From positions 1,818,501 through 1,882,500 of the forward strand of contig NZ_CP011270.1 in assembly GCF_001610835.1 (NCBI RefSeq): a stretch of DNA of 64,000 bases, given 5' to 3'. Shown piece by piece: positions 18,310 to 27,805 of the stretch (within the stretch, counting starts at the first letter, position 1; the number at the start of each line of letters is the position of its first letter). Made by a program: the position numbers and the translations under genes. The notes under the pieces are model-generated. The model ran no database searches. It was not told the DNA's origin and saw only the letters and a program-made list of their open reading frames with translations. The DNA is from Planctomyces sp. SH-PL14. Lineage in GTDB: Bacteria; Planctomycetota; Planctomycetia; Planctomycetales; Planctomycetaceae.

Positions 18310-20109
18310 CTATGCGGCCCTGCGGAGAGCGACGGAGCTCGTCTTCGCATCGACGAACGTCCGGTTCCACCACTCAACGGCAATGAGGGCCCGCAACTCC
18401 CGCGTTCGATCCTGTTCGCCCGATTGATGCTGGTCGAGGAGCCGCGCCACCTCGCGGCGTTCGAACAGCCCCCGCTGCGCCGTCCGCGCGGAGAGGAGCA
18501 TGTCCCGGCAGTAGGATGCCTGTCCGCTCTTGAACCACTCGCCGACGGGGACCGTAAACATCTGCTTCTTCCGGTCGGCGAGCTGGGTCCCGATGAGGGG
18601 CCGGACCGCCTTCTTGTAGATCGACTTCGTCTCGCCGCCGCGGAGCTTGAGGTTCCCCGGCATGCGGAACGCGAGCTCCATCATCCGGTAGTCGAGGAAC
18701 GGGGCCCGCGTCTCCAGGCCGACCGCCATCGCCATCCGGTCCGGTTTGACGAGGTTGTTCCCCGGCAGGAGGTGCATCATGTCGACGTACAGCGCCTGGT
18801 TGATCCGGTCCATGTGCCGCGACCGGTCGAACAGCGGCTGCAGGGAGTCCCAGGCCGCTTCGCTCAGGTCCGCCGTCCCGCCCGAGACCCGCCGCCGCTC
18901 GTCGTCCGCGAAGAGGCAGAGGTTGCGGTAGTAGCGCCGCTGGAACGACTCCGGCGTCCCCTCCAGAACGGAGGGATCAGCGAAGAAGTTCTTGTACTTG
19001 TCGTAGCCGGCAAACAGCTCATCCGCGCCGTCGCCGGTGAGGACCATCTTGACGTGCTCGACCGCCAGCTCCGCGACCCGGAGGGTCGGCAGGAACGAGA
19101 TGTCGCCGTGCGGCTGGTCGCAGTGCCACGTCGCACGCGGCCACAGACCGAGCATGTTGGCATCGACCTTCCGCATGACGTGCCGCGTCCCGAACCGTTC
19201 CGCCGCCGCCGCCGCAAAGGGGGACTCGTCGTACTTCGCTTCATGGAAGCCGATACAGAACGAGCGGACCGGCTCGTCCAGATGGCGGGACATCAGGCCG
19301 ACCACCGTCGACGAATCGACCCCGCCGGAGAGGAAGGCCCCGAACGGAACGTCGGCCCGGAGCCGGATCCGGACCGCGTCGTCGAGGGTCGCGTTGAACT
19401 CCTCGATCCACGCCTCTTCGGACCGCTCTTCGGATTCGATCGCCGCCAGGTCCCACCAGCGGACGGTGCGGGCCCCGGTCCGGGTCACCTGCATCCAGTG
19501 TCCGGGGGGGACATGGGACACTCCCTTGAACATCGTCCGCGGCGGGGGGATGAAGTTGAACGCCAGGAACTGCTCAAGGGCGACTTCGTCGGTCTCGGTC
19601 GAGACACCGGCCCGGAGGAGCGACTTGATCTCGGAGGCGAACAGGAGCCGCCGGCCGTCGTCGGAGACATACAGCGGCTTTTCCCCGATCCGGTCCCGGA
19701 TGAGGTAGAGGCACTCCTCTTTCGCATCGTGAATCGCGATGGCGAACATCCCGTTCAGCCGGGAGACGAAGTTGATCCCATGCCGCTCATAGAGCCGCAG
19801 GATGACCTCGGTGTCGCAGGTCGTCTCGCAGACGATCCCTTCGCGGGCCAGCTCTTCGGCCAGCTCGATGAAGTTGAAGATCTCCCCGTTCTGCACCACG
19901 GCAATCCGGCCATCCCGCGACAGGAACGGCTGACCGCCCCCGGCGACATCGAGGATCGCCAGCCGCTGGTTGCCGATCGCCACGCCCCCCGCAACGTGCC
20001 GTCCGTGTCCGTCCGGTCCGCGGTGGGCAATCGCTTCCGCCATCCCGTTGAGGGTCAGGCCGTCGATGGTCCGGTGCCGCCGGTCGAGAACGCCGTAGAT
20101 TCCGCACAT
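18310..20109 (-). CDS. asnB: Asparagine synthase (glutamine-hydrolysing)
   Basis: A 599-residue class B asparagine synthetase. The catalytic Cys2 follows the initiator Met (MCGIYGVLD), as needed for glutaminase activity, with AIAHRGPDGHG and VVQNGEIFNF in the N-terminal Ntn domain. The C-terminal synthetase domain has FGAFLSGGVDSSTVVGLM (PP-loop) near residue 265 and LTGDGADELFAGYDKYK. In glycan clusters such enzymes often amidate a sugar carboxylate rather than making free asparagine. Its start lies one base after the stop of the sugar transferase, so it is part of the surface-sugar operon. Amidation of a uronic acid is therefore a reasonable alternative. Confidence 0.93.
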   Translation of the reverse strand: MCGIYGVLDRRHRTIDGLTLNGMAEAIAHRGPDGHGRHVAGGVAIGNQRLAILDVAGGGQPFLSRDGRIAVVQNGEIFNFIELAEELAREGIVCETTCDTEVILRLYERHGINFVSRLNGMFAIAIHDAKEECLYLIRDRIGEKPLYVSDDGRRLLFASEIKSLLRAGVSTETDEVALEQFLAFNFIPPPRTMFKGVSHVPPGHWMQVTRTGARTVRWWDLAAIESEERSEEAWIEEFNATLDDAVRIRLRADVPFGAFLSGGVDSSTVVGLMSRHLDEPVRSFCIGFHEAKYDESPFAAAAAERFGTRHVMRKVDANMLGLWPRATWHCDQPHGDISFLPTLRVAELAVEHVKMVLTGDGADELFAGYDKYKNFFADPSVLEGTPESFQRRYYRNLCLFADDERRRVSGGTADLSEAAWDSLQPLFDRSRHMDRINQALYVDMMHLLPGNNLVKPDRMAMAVGLETRAPFLDYRMMELAFRMPGNLKLRGGETKSIYKKAVRPLIGTQLADRKKQMFTVPVGEWFKSGQASYCRDMLLSARTAQRGLFERREVARLLDQHQSGEQDRTRELRALIAVEWWNRTFVDAKTSSVALRRAA

Positions 20110-20110
20110 C

Positions 20111-20668
20111 TCAGTTCCCTCCCGTGAACACGACCTGCCGGACGGTGAGCAGGATCAGGCGGACGTCGAACCACAGCGAGGACCGCTGCACGTACTCCAG
20201 GTCGAGCGTGTTCCGCTCCTCGACGGTCGCGGCGGACCGCTTCGTCGCCTGGGCGAGACCGGTGATCCCCGGCTGGACGGAGTTCCGGAGCTCCCACTCC
20301 TCCCCGGTGTACTGCGACCGCTGTTCGAAGACGTTCGGCCGCGGGCCGACGATCGACATGTCCCCCAGGAGGACATTGAGGAGTTGCGGGAGCTCGTCGA
20401 GGCTCGTCTTACGGAGCAGCCGTCCGACGCGCGTGATCCGCGGGTCGTTGTCGCTCGTGAAGTACGGCCCGATCTTCGGCGCGTCAGGGACCATCGAGCG
20501 GAACTTGAAGATCCGGAACGGGGCCCCGAAACGGCCAACGCGGGTCTGCCGGAAGAAGACCGGCCCCCGCGAGTCGAGCTTGATGAGGAGAGCGATGAGG
20601 CAGAACACCGGAGCGAGCAGAACGAGCGCCGCGCCGCTGACCGCGATGTCGAACAGCCGCTTGAACAT
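20111..20668 (-). CDS. Undecaprenyl-phosphate sugar-phosphate transferase
   Basis: A 185-residue bacterial sugar transferase of the PglC/WcaJ C-terminal type, which transfers a sugar phosphate to undecaprenyl phosphate to begin glycan assembly. Motifs: one N-terminal hydrophobic hairpin (residues 8-30), GPVFFRQTRVGRFG, FKIFKFRSM-like FRIFKFRSM, RVGRLLRKTSLDELPQL, and MSIVGPRP. It is the short form lacking the polytopic N-terminal domain. The start overlaps the aldolase stop by one base (TGATG). Confidence 0.95.
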   Translation of the reverse strand: MFKRLFDIAVSGAALVLLAPVFCLIALLIKLDSRGPVFFRQTRVGRFGAPFRIFKFRSMVPDAPKIGPYFTSDNDPRITRVGRLLRKTSLDELPQLLNVLLGDMSIVGPRPNVFEQRSQYTGEEWELRNSVQPGITGLAQATKRSAATVEERNTLDLEYVQRSSLWFDVRLILLTVRQVVFTGGN

Positions 20669-21504
20669 CAGGCCGCCTCCTGCTGGGACCGGCTGGCGAC
20701 GATCTCCGCGACGATCGACTGCAGCCGGAGCTGGTCCTGCAGCGTCTGCTCGGGAGTCCTTCGGGCCAGGGAATGCTCGAAGGCCCGGACTGCCGAGACC
20801 GACGCCCAGAAATCATCCCGCTGGCTCCGCGCCAGCTCGACTTCGCCGAGCCCCTTGTGGAACGCCCGCGAGAGGATGACCGATTGCGATCCGAGGCGGA
20901 CATGCTCGCCGAGGACCAGGTCGCCGGGGAGCGTCCCTTCCCCCATGCGGGCGATGCCGCCGAAGCCGAACCGAAGCCCGGCCTGCTGGACGACGTCCGA
21001 GATCCGGTCGACCGTGCCGTTCGCCAGGAGCTCGAACATGAACTTGAGTCCGAGGCTCAGATGCAGGTCGTTGAGTCCCAGGAATACCTCGTGAAGGCCC
21101 GGCACCCGGACCACGCGGCGGATGTCCCCCGCCGCCTCCCGGGTCTCGACAAGCGGAATGATCCCGACCCGGCCGTTCACGATCTTCGAGAACCGCGCGA
21201 GCTCGTCGGCGCTGCGGAACATCGGGAGCATCAGGAAGTCCGCCCCCGCCTCGATCGCGCCGTCGACCTCCCGATCCGACCCGGTATGCAGCGGGTTGAG
21301 CCGGACCATCAGCTCCGCCTTCGGAACGGCGGTCCGGACCGAAGCGACGTCGTTCAGCGTATGGTCGCTGATGACGGTGTTGAGATTCCCCTGCCGCTCG
21401 TGTTTTCCCAGGATCTCCATGTCGACGAAGATCCGCTGCACGCCACAGGCATGGACATGCCGGGCGACGGACGGGTGCTTCGTGATGAGCATCAGGGTGA
21501 GCAT
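20668..21504 (-). CDS. HpcH/HpaI (CitE-like) aldolase family protein in sugar cluster
   Basis: A 278-residue TIM-barrel protein of the HpcH/HpaI aldolase/citrate lyase superfamily. Visible motifs are FVDMEILGKHERQG near residue 30, MVRLNPLH, GADFLMLPMFRSADEL, IIPLVETREAAGD and VFLGLNDLHLSLGLK. Typical members retro-aldolise or condense pyruvate or acetyl units. Its place between an aminotransferase and a sugar transferase in a surface-sugar operon suggests that it acts on a nucleotide sugar or supplies a carbon unit; this is inference. Start is the ATG at 21504; 97 bases separate it from the aminotransferase gene. Confidence 0.85.
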   Translation of the reverse strand: MLTLMLITKHPSVARHVHACGVQRIFVDMEILGKHERQGNLNTVISDHTLNDVASVRTAVPKAELMVRLNPLHTGSDREVDGAIEAGADFLMLPMFRSADELARFSKIVNGRVGIIPLVETREAAGDIRRVVRVPGLHEVFLGLNDLHLSLGLKFMFELLANGTVDRISDVVQQAGLRFGFGGIARMGEGTLPGDLVLGEHVRLGSQSVILSRAFHKGLGEVELARSQRDDFWASVSAVRAFEHSLARRTPEQTLQDQLRLQSIVAEIVASRSQQEAA

Positions 21505-21601
21505 GGCGGGCAGGTTAGGCGGGGCTGGGGGGGGCGGGGGAGCGGGCGGATCGAGGAGGCAGGATTCCGGATCGAGGCCGGAGGGGGGAGAGGCCGAGGG
21601 C

Positions 21602-22783
21602 TTACGCGGCCTGCCGCTCGGCGGCGCTCGCCGCGAGGCGGGCGCTGCTGGGGATGTTGATGACTTCTTTCTGGAGCGACCGGGCGACGGTCAGGTCCAT
21701 CTGGGGATGCCCCTGGTACATCGGCAGGTCCGGAAGCAGGTCCCAGACCGGGCGGGTCATGAGCCCCGATTCGTGGCTCGTCGCCAGGACGTGGTCGCGG
21801 ACCACCTTGCCGCCGGGGACCAGGAGGGCGTTGAGCCAGTAGTTGCTCTCGCCGAACTGCGGCTCGATGAAGAACTTCGCGTCGTTGCAACCGGCGAACG
21901 CCGATGCGAACTGGAGAGCGAGAGCCCGCTTGCGGGCCCGCATCTCCGGCAGCCGCTCGAGCTGGGCGCACCCGAGAGCGGCGTTCAGGTTTGGCATCCG
22001 GTAGTTGAACCCGACCTCGTCGTGGACGTACTCCCAGCGGTGGGCCCGCTTGGCGGTCGTCGTCAGGTGCTTCGCCCGGTCGGCGAGGGCGTCGTCGTTC
22101 GTCAGGATCGCCCCGCCGCCGCCGGTCGTGATGATCTTGTTTCCGTTGAAGCTCAGGGCCCCGACCCGGCCGATCGTCCCGGTGTGCCGCTGCTTGTAGT
22201 ACGTCCCGAGCGACTCGGCGGCGTCCTCGACCAGAGCGATCTTGAACCGCTCGCAGACTTCGACGAGCGGATCGAGGTCGACCGGATGGCCGAGCGTGTG
22301 CATCGGAATGACCGCCCGGATCCGCCGGCGGCTGAGCCGGTTCCAGGCGACGCCGTTCCGCAGCGTGACGATCTTCCGCAGGTAGCCGTCGAGCTTCCGC
22401 GGATCGAGGCCGAGCGTGTACCGCTCCGAGTCGACGAAGTGCGGAATCGCCTGGCAGTAGGAGATCGCGTTGGCGGTGGCGACGAAGCTCAGGGCGGGGC
22501 AGAGGACTTCGTCCCCCGGCTGGACGTCGCACAGCTTGAGGCTGATGTGCAGGGCGGCGGTCCCGTTGACGACCGCCACGGCCCGCTTGGCCCCGGTGTA
22601 CTCGGCGAGCATCGACTCGAAGCGATCGACATATTTGCCGACCGAGGAGACCCATCCCGACTGGACGCAGTCGGAGACGTACTCTTTCTCGCGTCCCTGG
22701 AATTCCGGTTCATGGAGAGCGACCTGAGCCGCATCTCCCACGACGAGCCTGAGGCGGCGAACGATGTCCTGTGCGGCGTCCAT
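21602..22783 (-). CDS. LegC-family sugar aminotransferase (DegT/DnrJ/EryC1)
   Basis: A PLP-dependent aminotransferase of about 393 residues. It has the DegT-family motifs VNGTAALHISLKL, CPALSFVATANAIS, LVEDAAESLGTYYK and the PLP lysine in SFNGNKIITTGGGGAIL. The N-terminus (HEPEFQGREKEYVSDCVQSGWVSSVGKYVDRFE) is typical of the LegC group, which aminates the 4-keto intermediate made by LegB in legionaminic-acid-type pathways. I prefer the ATG at 22783 because GGAAAGG lies 9 bases upstream; an ATG at 22792 directly abuts that motif. It follows the LegB-like gene by about 50 bases. Confidence 0.93.
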   Translation of the reverse strand: MDAAQDIVRRLRLVVGDAAQVALHEPEFQGREKEYVSDCVQSGWVSSVGKYVDRFESMLAEYTGAKRAVAVVNGTAALHISLKLCDVQPGDEVLCPALSFVATANAISYCQAIPHFVDSERYTLGLDPRKLDGYLRKIVTLRNGVAWNRLSRRRIRAVIPMHTLGHPVDLDPLVEVCERFKIALVEDAAESLGTYYKQRHTGTIGRVGALSFNGNKIITTGGGGAILTNDDALADRAKHLTTTAKRAHRWEYVHDEVGFNYRMPNLNAALGCAQLERLPEMRARKRALALQFASAFAGCNDAKFFIEPQFGESNYWLNALLVPGGKVVRDHVLATSHESGLMTRPVWDLLPDLPMYQGHPQMDLTVARSLQKEVINIPSSARLAASAAERQAA

Positions 22784-22834
22784 TCCCAGCATCCTTTCCG
22801 GGTCGGGCCAGTCGGCGGCAATCCGCGTTCCGCT

Positions 22835-23818
22835 CTAAACGGTGTACTGTCCCGGGCGATACCGATCGAGGTGCGCGCGCATCCACTCGATCGTCTTGAG
22901 GAGTCCTTCGTCGAACGAGACCTCCGGGGTCCAGCCCAGGAGCGTCCGCGCGAGTGTGTTGTCTGCGAGCAGCCGGTTGACTTCGCTCTTCTCGGGGCGG
23001 AGCCGCTGCTCTTCCGTCACGATCGGGACGTCCCGCCCGACGAGCCGGATGATCGATTTCGCCAGTTCGCCGACGCTGATCTCCTGGTTCGAGCCCAGGT
23101 TGATCGTCCGTCCCTCGACCCCCGGGACCGAGGCCCCCTTGAGGAATCCGGCGACAGTGTTGGCGACGTAGTTCAGGTCCCGCGTCGGGGTCAGGCTCCC
23201 GAGCCGGACTTCGCTCCCGCTGAGGGCCTGCGTGATGATCGTGGGGATGACCGCCCGGGTCGACTGCCGGGGGCCGTAGGTGTTGAACGGGCGGATCGTC
23301 ACGACCGGCAGGTCGAACGAGCGGTAGTAGGACTCGACGAGCTTGTCGGCCCCGATCTTGGTCGCGGAGTACGGGGACTGCCCCTGGAGGGGATGCTCCT
23401 CGTCGATTGGGACCCGCAGCGCGGTCCCGTAGACCTCGCTCGTCGACGTGTGGACGACCCGCGGGGTCTTAAGCAGCCGGGCCGCTTCGAGAACGTTGAG
23501 CGTTCCGTCGATGTTCGTCCGGACGTAGGAATCGGGAGCGTGGTACGAGTAGGGGATCGCAATGAGAGCGGCGAGGTGCAGGACGACGTCGCAGCCCTCC
23601 ATCGCCCGGCGGACGTTCCCGCTGTCGCGGATGTCCCCGGCGAAGACGTCCATTTCCTTGCTGAGCGGAGAGTCGTCGAGCCAGCCCCAGCGGCCGGCCG
23701 AGCCGTAGCGGACCATCGCCCGGACGCGGGCCCCTTCACGGACGAGGCGCTCCGCGAGATGGCTGCCGATGAACCCGCCGGCGCCGGTGACGAGCACGCT
23801 CTTTCCCTGCCAGCTCAT
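22835..23818 (-). CDS. LegB-family NAD-dependent sugar 4,6-dehydratase
   Basis: A 327-residue extended short-chain dehydrogenase. The NAD-binding VTGAGGFIGSHLAERL motif lies near residue 10, the catalytic region contains HTSTSEVYGTA and YSATKIGADKL (YxxxK), followed by RPFNTYGPRQSTRAVIPT. These features fit the LegB group, GDP-GlcNAc 4,6-dehydratases of the legionaminic pathway; UDP substrates remain possible. The ATG at 23818 overlaps the upstream stop as ATGA, which I prefer to the ATG at 23827. Confidence 0.93.
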   Translation of the reverse strand: MSWQGKSVLVTGAGGFIGSHLAERLVREGARVRAMVRYGSAGRWGWLDDSPLSKEMDVFAGDIRDSGNVRRAMEGCDVVLHLAALIAIPYSYHAPDSYVRTNIDGTLNVLEAARLLKTPRVVHTSTSEVYGTALRVPIDEEHPLQGQSPYSATKIGADKLVESYYRSFDLPVVTIRPFNTYGPRQSTRAVIPTIITQALSGSEVRLGSLTPTRDLNYVANTVAGFLKGASVPGVEGRTINLGSNQEISVGELAKSIIRLVGRDVPIVTEEQRLRPEKSEVNRLLADNTLARTLLGWTPEVSFDEGLLKTIEWMRAHLDRYRPGQYTV

Positions 23819-24885
23819 GCCGCCCATCCCAGGCTCTGGACGTCCCGCTGCGCCCGTTGAAAGTCCTCGATCTGGCCGATATCGAGCCAGTATTCCACCA
23901 CCGGGAAGGTCACCACCTTGCGGCCCTCCTCCAGCAGCGCGCCGATCAGGTCCGTCATGTCGAACCGCCGGTCGGCCGGAATGTATCTCTTCACATCCGG
24001 TTCGAGAAGATAGATCCCCGCGTTGACGAGGAACTCGTATTTCGGCTTCTCGCGAAGGGCCCGGACGACCCCCTGTTCCGCCTGGACGACCCCGTAGGGG
24101 ACCTTGAATTCGTACTGCCGGACCCCGACGGTCAGGGCCGCCTCATGCTCGCGGTGGAACCGGACGAGTTCCTGGAAGTCGACCCCGGTCAGGATGTCGC
24201 CGTTCATCACGAGCAGCGGTTCGTCGCTCTCGGGAAGGAGCGACAGGGCCCCGGCGGTCCCGAGCGGCTTTTCCTCGGCGACGTAGTTGATCCGCACGCC
24301 GAAGTCGCTGCCGTCGCCGAAGTGGTCGTGGATCTTCTCCGGGAGGTAGTGCGTCGTCAGGCTGACGTTCCGGATCCCGCTCTTGCGGAGCCGTTCGACC
24401 GTCCGCTGAAGCAATGGCTGTCCGCCGATATTGAGCATCGGCTTCGGTGTTTCGTCGGTCAGGGGGCGAAGCCGGGTCCCGAAGCCCCCCGCCATGATGA
24501 CCGCCGAGACCGGGATCTCCGGCGTCGTTTCGAGTTCTTCGCGGATCGCCAGCCGGACAAGCCGCCCGCCCCGGTCGAGGACCGGGACATGCCGGATCTC
24601 ATGGTGGGCCATGAGTTCTTCGAGCTCGGCGTCCGAGGCTTCGGCGGGAGCGGTGATCGGTTTGCGGGCGTTCGGGGGCCGCCGGACGATGAGGGACGTG
24701 ACCGGCGAGTCGAGACCGACGCCGGCGAGGATCGCGCGGCGGATGTCGCCGTCGGTGATCGTCGTCACGAGTCGTTCGAACTCATCCGTGACCAGCGCGA
24801 TCCCTTTCCCCGACCGGTCGATCGCCGTCATGGCGTCGCGGATCGTGGCGGATTCGTCGATCAGAAACCTGGTCAGATCATCCAT
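23815..24885 (-). CDS. Sugar-1-phosphate nucleotidyltransferase with N-terminal CBS pair (PtmE-like)
   Basis: A 356-residue protein with two CBS domains (about 1-115) followed by a nucleotidyltransferase domain. VSAVIMAGGFGTRLRPLTDETPKPML near residue 120 is the nucleotide-binding signature, with YVAEEKPLGTAGALSLL and PLLVMNGDIL further on. The CBS-plus-transferase layout matches PtmE, the glucosamine-1-phosphate guanylyltransferase of the Campylobacter legionaminic pathway. It is the first gene of the operon and is coupled to the LegB-like gene by a 4-base overlap. The ATG at 24885 (MDDLTRFLIDES) is preferred because the upstream extension is basic and unconserved. Confidence 0.92.
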   Translation of the reverse strand: MDDLTRFLIDESATIRDAMTAIDRSGKGIALVTDEFERLVTTITDGDIRRAILAGVGLDSPVTSLIVRRPPNARKPITAPAEASDAELEELMAHHEIRHVPVLDRGGRLVRLAIREELETTPEIPVSAVIMAGGFGTRLRPLTDETPKPMLNIGGQPLLQRTVERLRKSGIRNVSLTTHYLPEKIHDHFGDGSDFGVRINYVAEEKPLGTAGALSLLPESDEPLLVMNGDILTGVDFQELVRFHREHEAALTVGVRQYEFKVPYGVVQAEQGVVRALREKPKYEFLVNAGIYLLEPDVKRYIPADRRFDMTDLIGALLEEGRKVVTFPVVEYWLDIGQIEDFQRAQRDVQSLGWAA

Positions 24886-25041
24886 GATCGGAGCCGAACG
24901 CGATGAGAAAGGCCTCTTTCCACGGCCCATCAGACCTGAGCGCCTCTCATCTCACGGTGCAGCGTAGCCGCAAAGGGGGAACGGAGGCGAGATCACTCCA
25001 CAGGGATTTGGGGCAGACTAGGAGACCTGGGCAAAGTGCCG

Positions 25042-26199
25042 TCAGGCCGCTCGGCGCACGGGAGCCGCCGGAAGAGCCACTGTCTCCGCAGCCCGGGTCG
25101 GAGCCGGCCAGAGTTGCTCCGTGATTCGCTTCCCGACCCGGATCATCGGCACCTCGAGCCAGCGGTAGCTGCACCGTCCCACCGCGATCGTGGCGAGAGC
25201 CGAACCGACCACGAGGCTGCCCCGCCAGTCCCCGGGAACGAGCCGCTGGAGCACGGTGAACACGAGGAAATGGCTCAGGTAGATGGAGTAACTCCACTCG
25301 CCGAGGCGCTCCAGCACGGGAGAGAGAAAGCTCCGGCCTGCCGGTCGCCGAGCCACAGCGGCGCAGCCTCCGACCGTTACGAGGAGCAGGGCTCCCCGCC
25401 GCCAACCGGTGACAAGATCGACGTCCGGCACTCCCAGGCTCAGGGCCGCAAAGAGCCCGAGGGCCAGAACGATCCACGCGGAGTTCGCCGCTCGATTCGC
25501 CTGCGGTCCCTGCGAAGTCCCGCGGACCAGCAGCATTCCGGCGACAAACAGAAGAAGGTGATTGGCGACGCTGGCGTAACAGGCGGACTGAGACGCGAAG
25601 TTCAGGAGCGGGTCGAGCAGCACGAACGCGAAGACCGCCGCCGGAACCGCCGAGCCCGCGAGGAGAAGCGGTCGCCAGGTGTCCCGCCGCGTCATCAGCC
25701 ACATCAGCGGGGGAAAGAGCAGGTAGAACACCATCTCGATCCCGATCGACCACCCGGCAATCACCAGACTCTGCGTCGGATCGACGAGGCCGAACAGCAG
25801 CGACAGGTTTCCCACAACCTCCGCCAGCGACGGCATCGCGACGCCCGGCGTATGAAGGACATGAACGGCCGCCCATTTCAGCACGAGCGTCGCGGCCAGC
25901 ACGGCATAGAACAGTGGGGCGATCCGGAAGAACCGCCGCACAAAAAACGTCCCGACCGTCCGCGGCCGCGAAAAATCGGTCCGCTCGTAAACGAACGCGA
26001 GACTCATCCCGCTGATGACGAAGAACGCCTCGACAGCGTAGAAGGCGACCGCGGAAAGCAGGCCGGAGAACCGGGGGCCGACATCAATCCCTGCCCACAC
26101 CGTGTAGTGATAGAGCATCACCGAACAGGCCAGGATCCCCCGCAGCCCGTCGATCCCGTGGAGCCGCGGGGCAGGCGGGGCAAGGACGGATGTCTGCAT
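25042..26199 (-). CDS. Acyltransferase 3 family membrane O-acyltransferase
   Basis: A 385-residue polytopic protein with about ten hydrophobic helices. The family opening [19 protein letters not shown] near residue 15 and the [14 protein letters not shown]...[15 protein letters not shown] segment are characteristic of acyltransferase-3 enzymes (OafA/OpgC relatives), which acylate extracytoplasmic glycans. It ends upstream of the sugar operon with a 156-base gap on the same strand, so it may modify the same surface polymer. It starts at 26199, divergent from pyrD. Confidence 0.92.
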   Translation of the reverse strand: MQTSVLAPPAPRLHGIDGLRGILACSVMLYHYTVWAGIDVGPRFSGLLSAVAFYAVEAFFVISGMSLAFVYERTDFSRPRTVGTFFVRRFFRIAPLFYAVLAATLVLKWAAVHVLHTPGVAMPSLAEVVGNLSLLFGLVDPTQSLVIAGWSIGIEMVFYLLFPPLMWLMTRRDTWRPLLLAGSAVPAAVFAFVLLDPLLNFASQSACYASVANHLLLFVAGMLLVRGTSQGPQANRAANSAWIVLALGLFAALSLGVPDVDLVTGWRRGALLLVTVGGCAAVARRPAGRSFLSPVLERLGEWSYSIYLSHFLVFTVLQRLVPGDWRGSLVVGSALATIAVGRCSYRWLEVPMIRVGKRITEQLWPAPTRAAETVALPAAPVRRAA

Positions 26200-26359
26200 G
26201 GAGGAGCCCTGCCGCGAGGAATCGAACAGCCGGCGAACGCTATCGGCCCAGTTTCGGTCGGGTCAATCCGAATCCGCGGCGGCCGATCGGCTGACAGGGG
26301 CCGGCAAATCCCCGATACTTCGCTCCCTCTCCGTTTCCCGTTGCCGCCGAAGCCCCTCC

Positions 26360-27307
26360 ATGCCGGACCTGTCCGTCACCCTCAACCGCCTCCGTCTGAA
26401 AAACCCGATCCTGGTCGCCTCGGGAACCTTCGGCTACGCCCGCGAAATGCAGGCCTTCGTCGACTTCCGCAAGCTCGGCGGGATCATCCCCAAGACCGTG
26501 ACGCCCCATCCGCGGGCGGGCAATCCCCCGCCGCGGACGGTCGAGACCTCGTCGGGAATGCTGAACGCGATCGGCCTCGACAACGACGGGATCGAGACCT
26601 TCATCACGAAGCACGTCGACTACCTGACGTCGCTCGGGACGGCGATCATCGCCAACATCGCGGGGACGAACGTCGATGACTTCGCGCGGATGGCGGAGCG
26701 GCTGACGCAGTGCCCAGGCCTGGCGGCGGTGGAGCTCAATATCTCGTGCCCGAACGTGAGCTGCGGGGTCGACCTGGCCCAGAACCCGGACGCGGCGTTC
26801 GCCGTCGTGGCGGCCGCCCGAAAGGCGTGCGACTTCCCGATCATCGCCAAGCTCACGCCGAACGTGACCGACATCGTCTCGATCGCCCGGGCGGTCCATG
26901 CGGCGGGGGCGGATGCGGTCTCGTGCGTGAACACGTTCCAGGGAATGGCGATCGACTGGCGGCGGCGGAAGCCGATCCTCGGAAACACGATCGGCGGTCT
27001 CAGCGGGCCGGCGATCAAGCCGCTCGCCCTGCGGTGCGTGTGGCAGGTGGCGAAGGCGGTCCCGATTCCGATCATCGGTGTCGGCGGGATTGCGACGATC
27101 GACGACGTGATGGAGTTTCTCGTCGCCGGGGCGACGGCGGTGCAGATCGGGACGGCCAACTTCTATAACCCGGCCGGCTCGGGTCAGCTCGTCGATCAGC
27201 TCGACAAGACGCTCGCCGACCTTGGCGTCGAGCGGGTCACGGACATTGTCGCCACGCTCCAGGACGGCCGCCCGTTCGCCTGCCAGCCGGCGGCGGCGAA
27301 CCCGTGA
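26360..27307 (+). CDS. pyrD: Dihydroorotate dehydrogenase, class 1B-like
   Basis: A 315-residue FMN enzyme that oxidises dihydroorotate in pyrimidine synthesis. [26 protein letters not shown] is the class 1 opening; [15 protein letters not shown] carries the FMN/substrate loop, and [35 protein letters not shown] is the phosphate-binding end. The sequence suggests class 1B, which normally pairs with the iron-sulfur flavoprotein PyrK; no pyrK is nearby. I chose the ATG at 26360; in-frame sequence upstream is unconserved. Confidence 0.95.
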   Translation: MPDLSVTLNRLRLKNPILVASGTFGYAREMQAFVDFRKLGGIIPKTVTPHPRAGNPPPRTVETSSGMLNAIGLDNDGIETFITKHVDYLTSLGTAIIANIAGTNVDDFARMAERLTQCPGLAAVELNISCPNVSCGVDLAQNPDAAFAVVAAARKACDFPIIAKLTPNVTDIVSIARAVHAAGADAVSCVNTFQGMAIDWRRRKPILGNTIGGLSGPAIKPLALRCVWQVAKAVPIPIIGVGGIATIDDVMEFLVAGATAVQIGTANFYNPAGSGQLVDQLDKTLADLGVERVTDIVATLQDGRPFACQPAAANP

Positions 27308-27366
27308 TCTGTGGCCCCTTCCGTATCGATTGAGGCACAGGGTGTGTTTTGCGCGGGGGCAGATGG

Positions 27367-27706
27367 GCTCAAACCGCGTCCTTGCCGGCACGACTTTGTC
27401 ACCTCAAACCCAACGTGCCACGGCAGCCTGGGGTCAAGGGGGCCACGCCCCCTTGCCGCCGGAGGCACTTCCATGAGGAACCGTGGTAAGCAACGGATGT
27501 CCCCTTTGTGGCACCCGCTATGAGAACTCCTGCACACCACACCGCTCGCTTTGTAATCCCCGCGGGTTGGTGAGGGGGGCATACGGCACTGTGTCCGCGC
27601 TTGGACACGTACTCCTTCAGACAGTTCTCGACGGCCAGACCTCCGGCGGGCAAGAGGGCTTCGCCCCCTTGCATCCCCCACCAGGGGTACCCCCTGGACC
27701 CCGGTT
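27367..27706 (+). repeat. R340 interspersed element, copy 3
   Basis: About 340 bases in plus orientation between the convergent pyrD and ftsH genes. The left hairpin is GGGGGCCACGCCCCC; the right hairpin has the very short form GGGCTTCGCCC. The ends GTCCTTGCCGGCACGAC and CCACCAGGGGTACCCCCTGG are well preserved. The remaining bases on either side (60 and 99) hold nothing I recognise. Confidence 0.93.
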
Positions 27707-27805
27707 CTTGGGCTGGTAAGGCGGGGGGACGTAGATGCCGTCTCCACGGCTCACAAACGACTGCGCAAGACTCAGTCGCCACAAGCACATAGGGCCACTG
27801 CCAAC

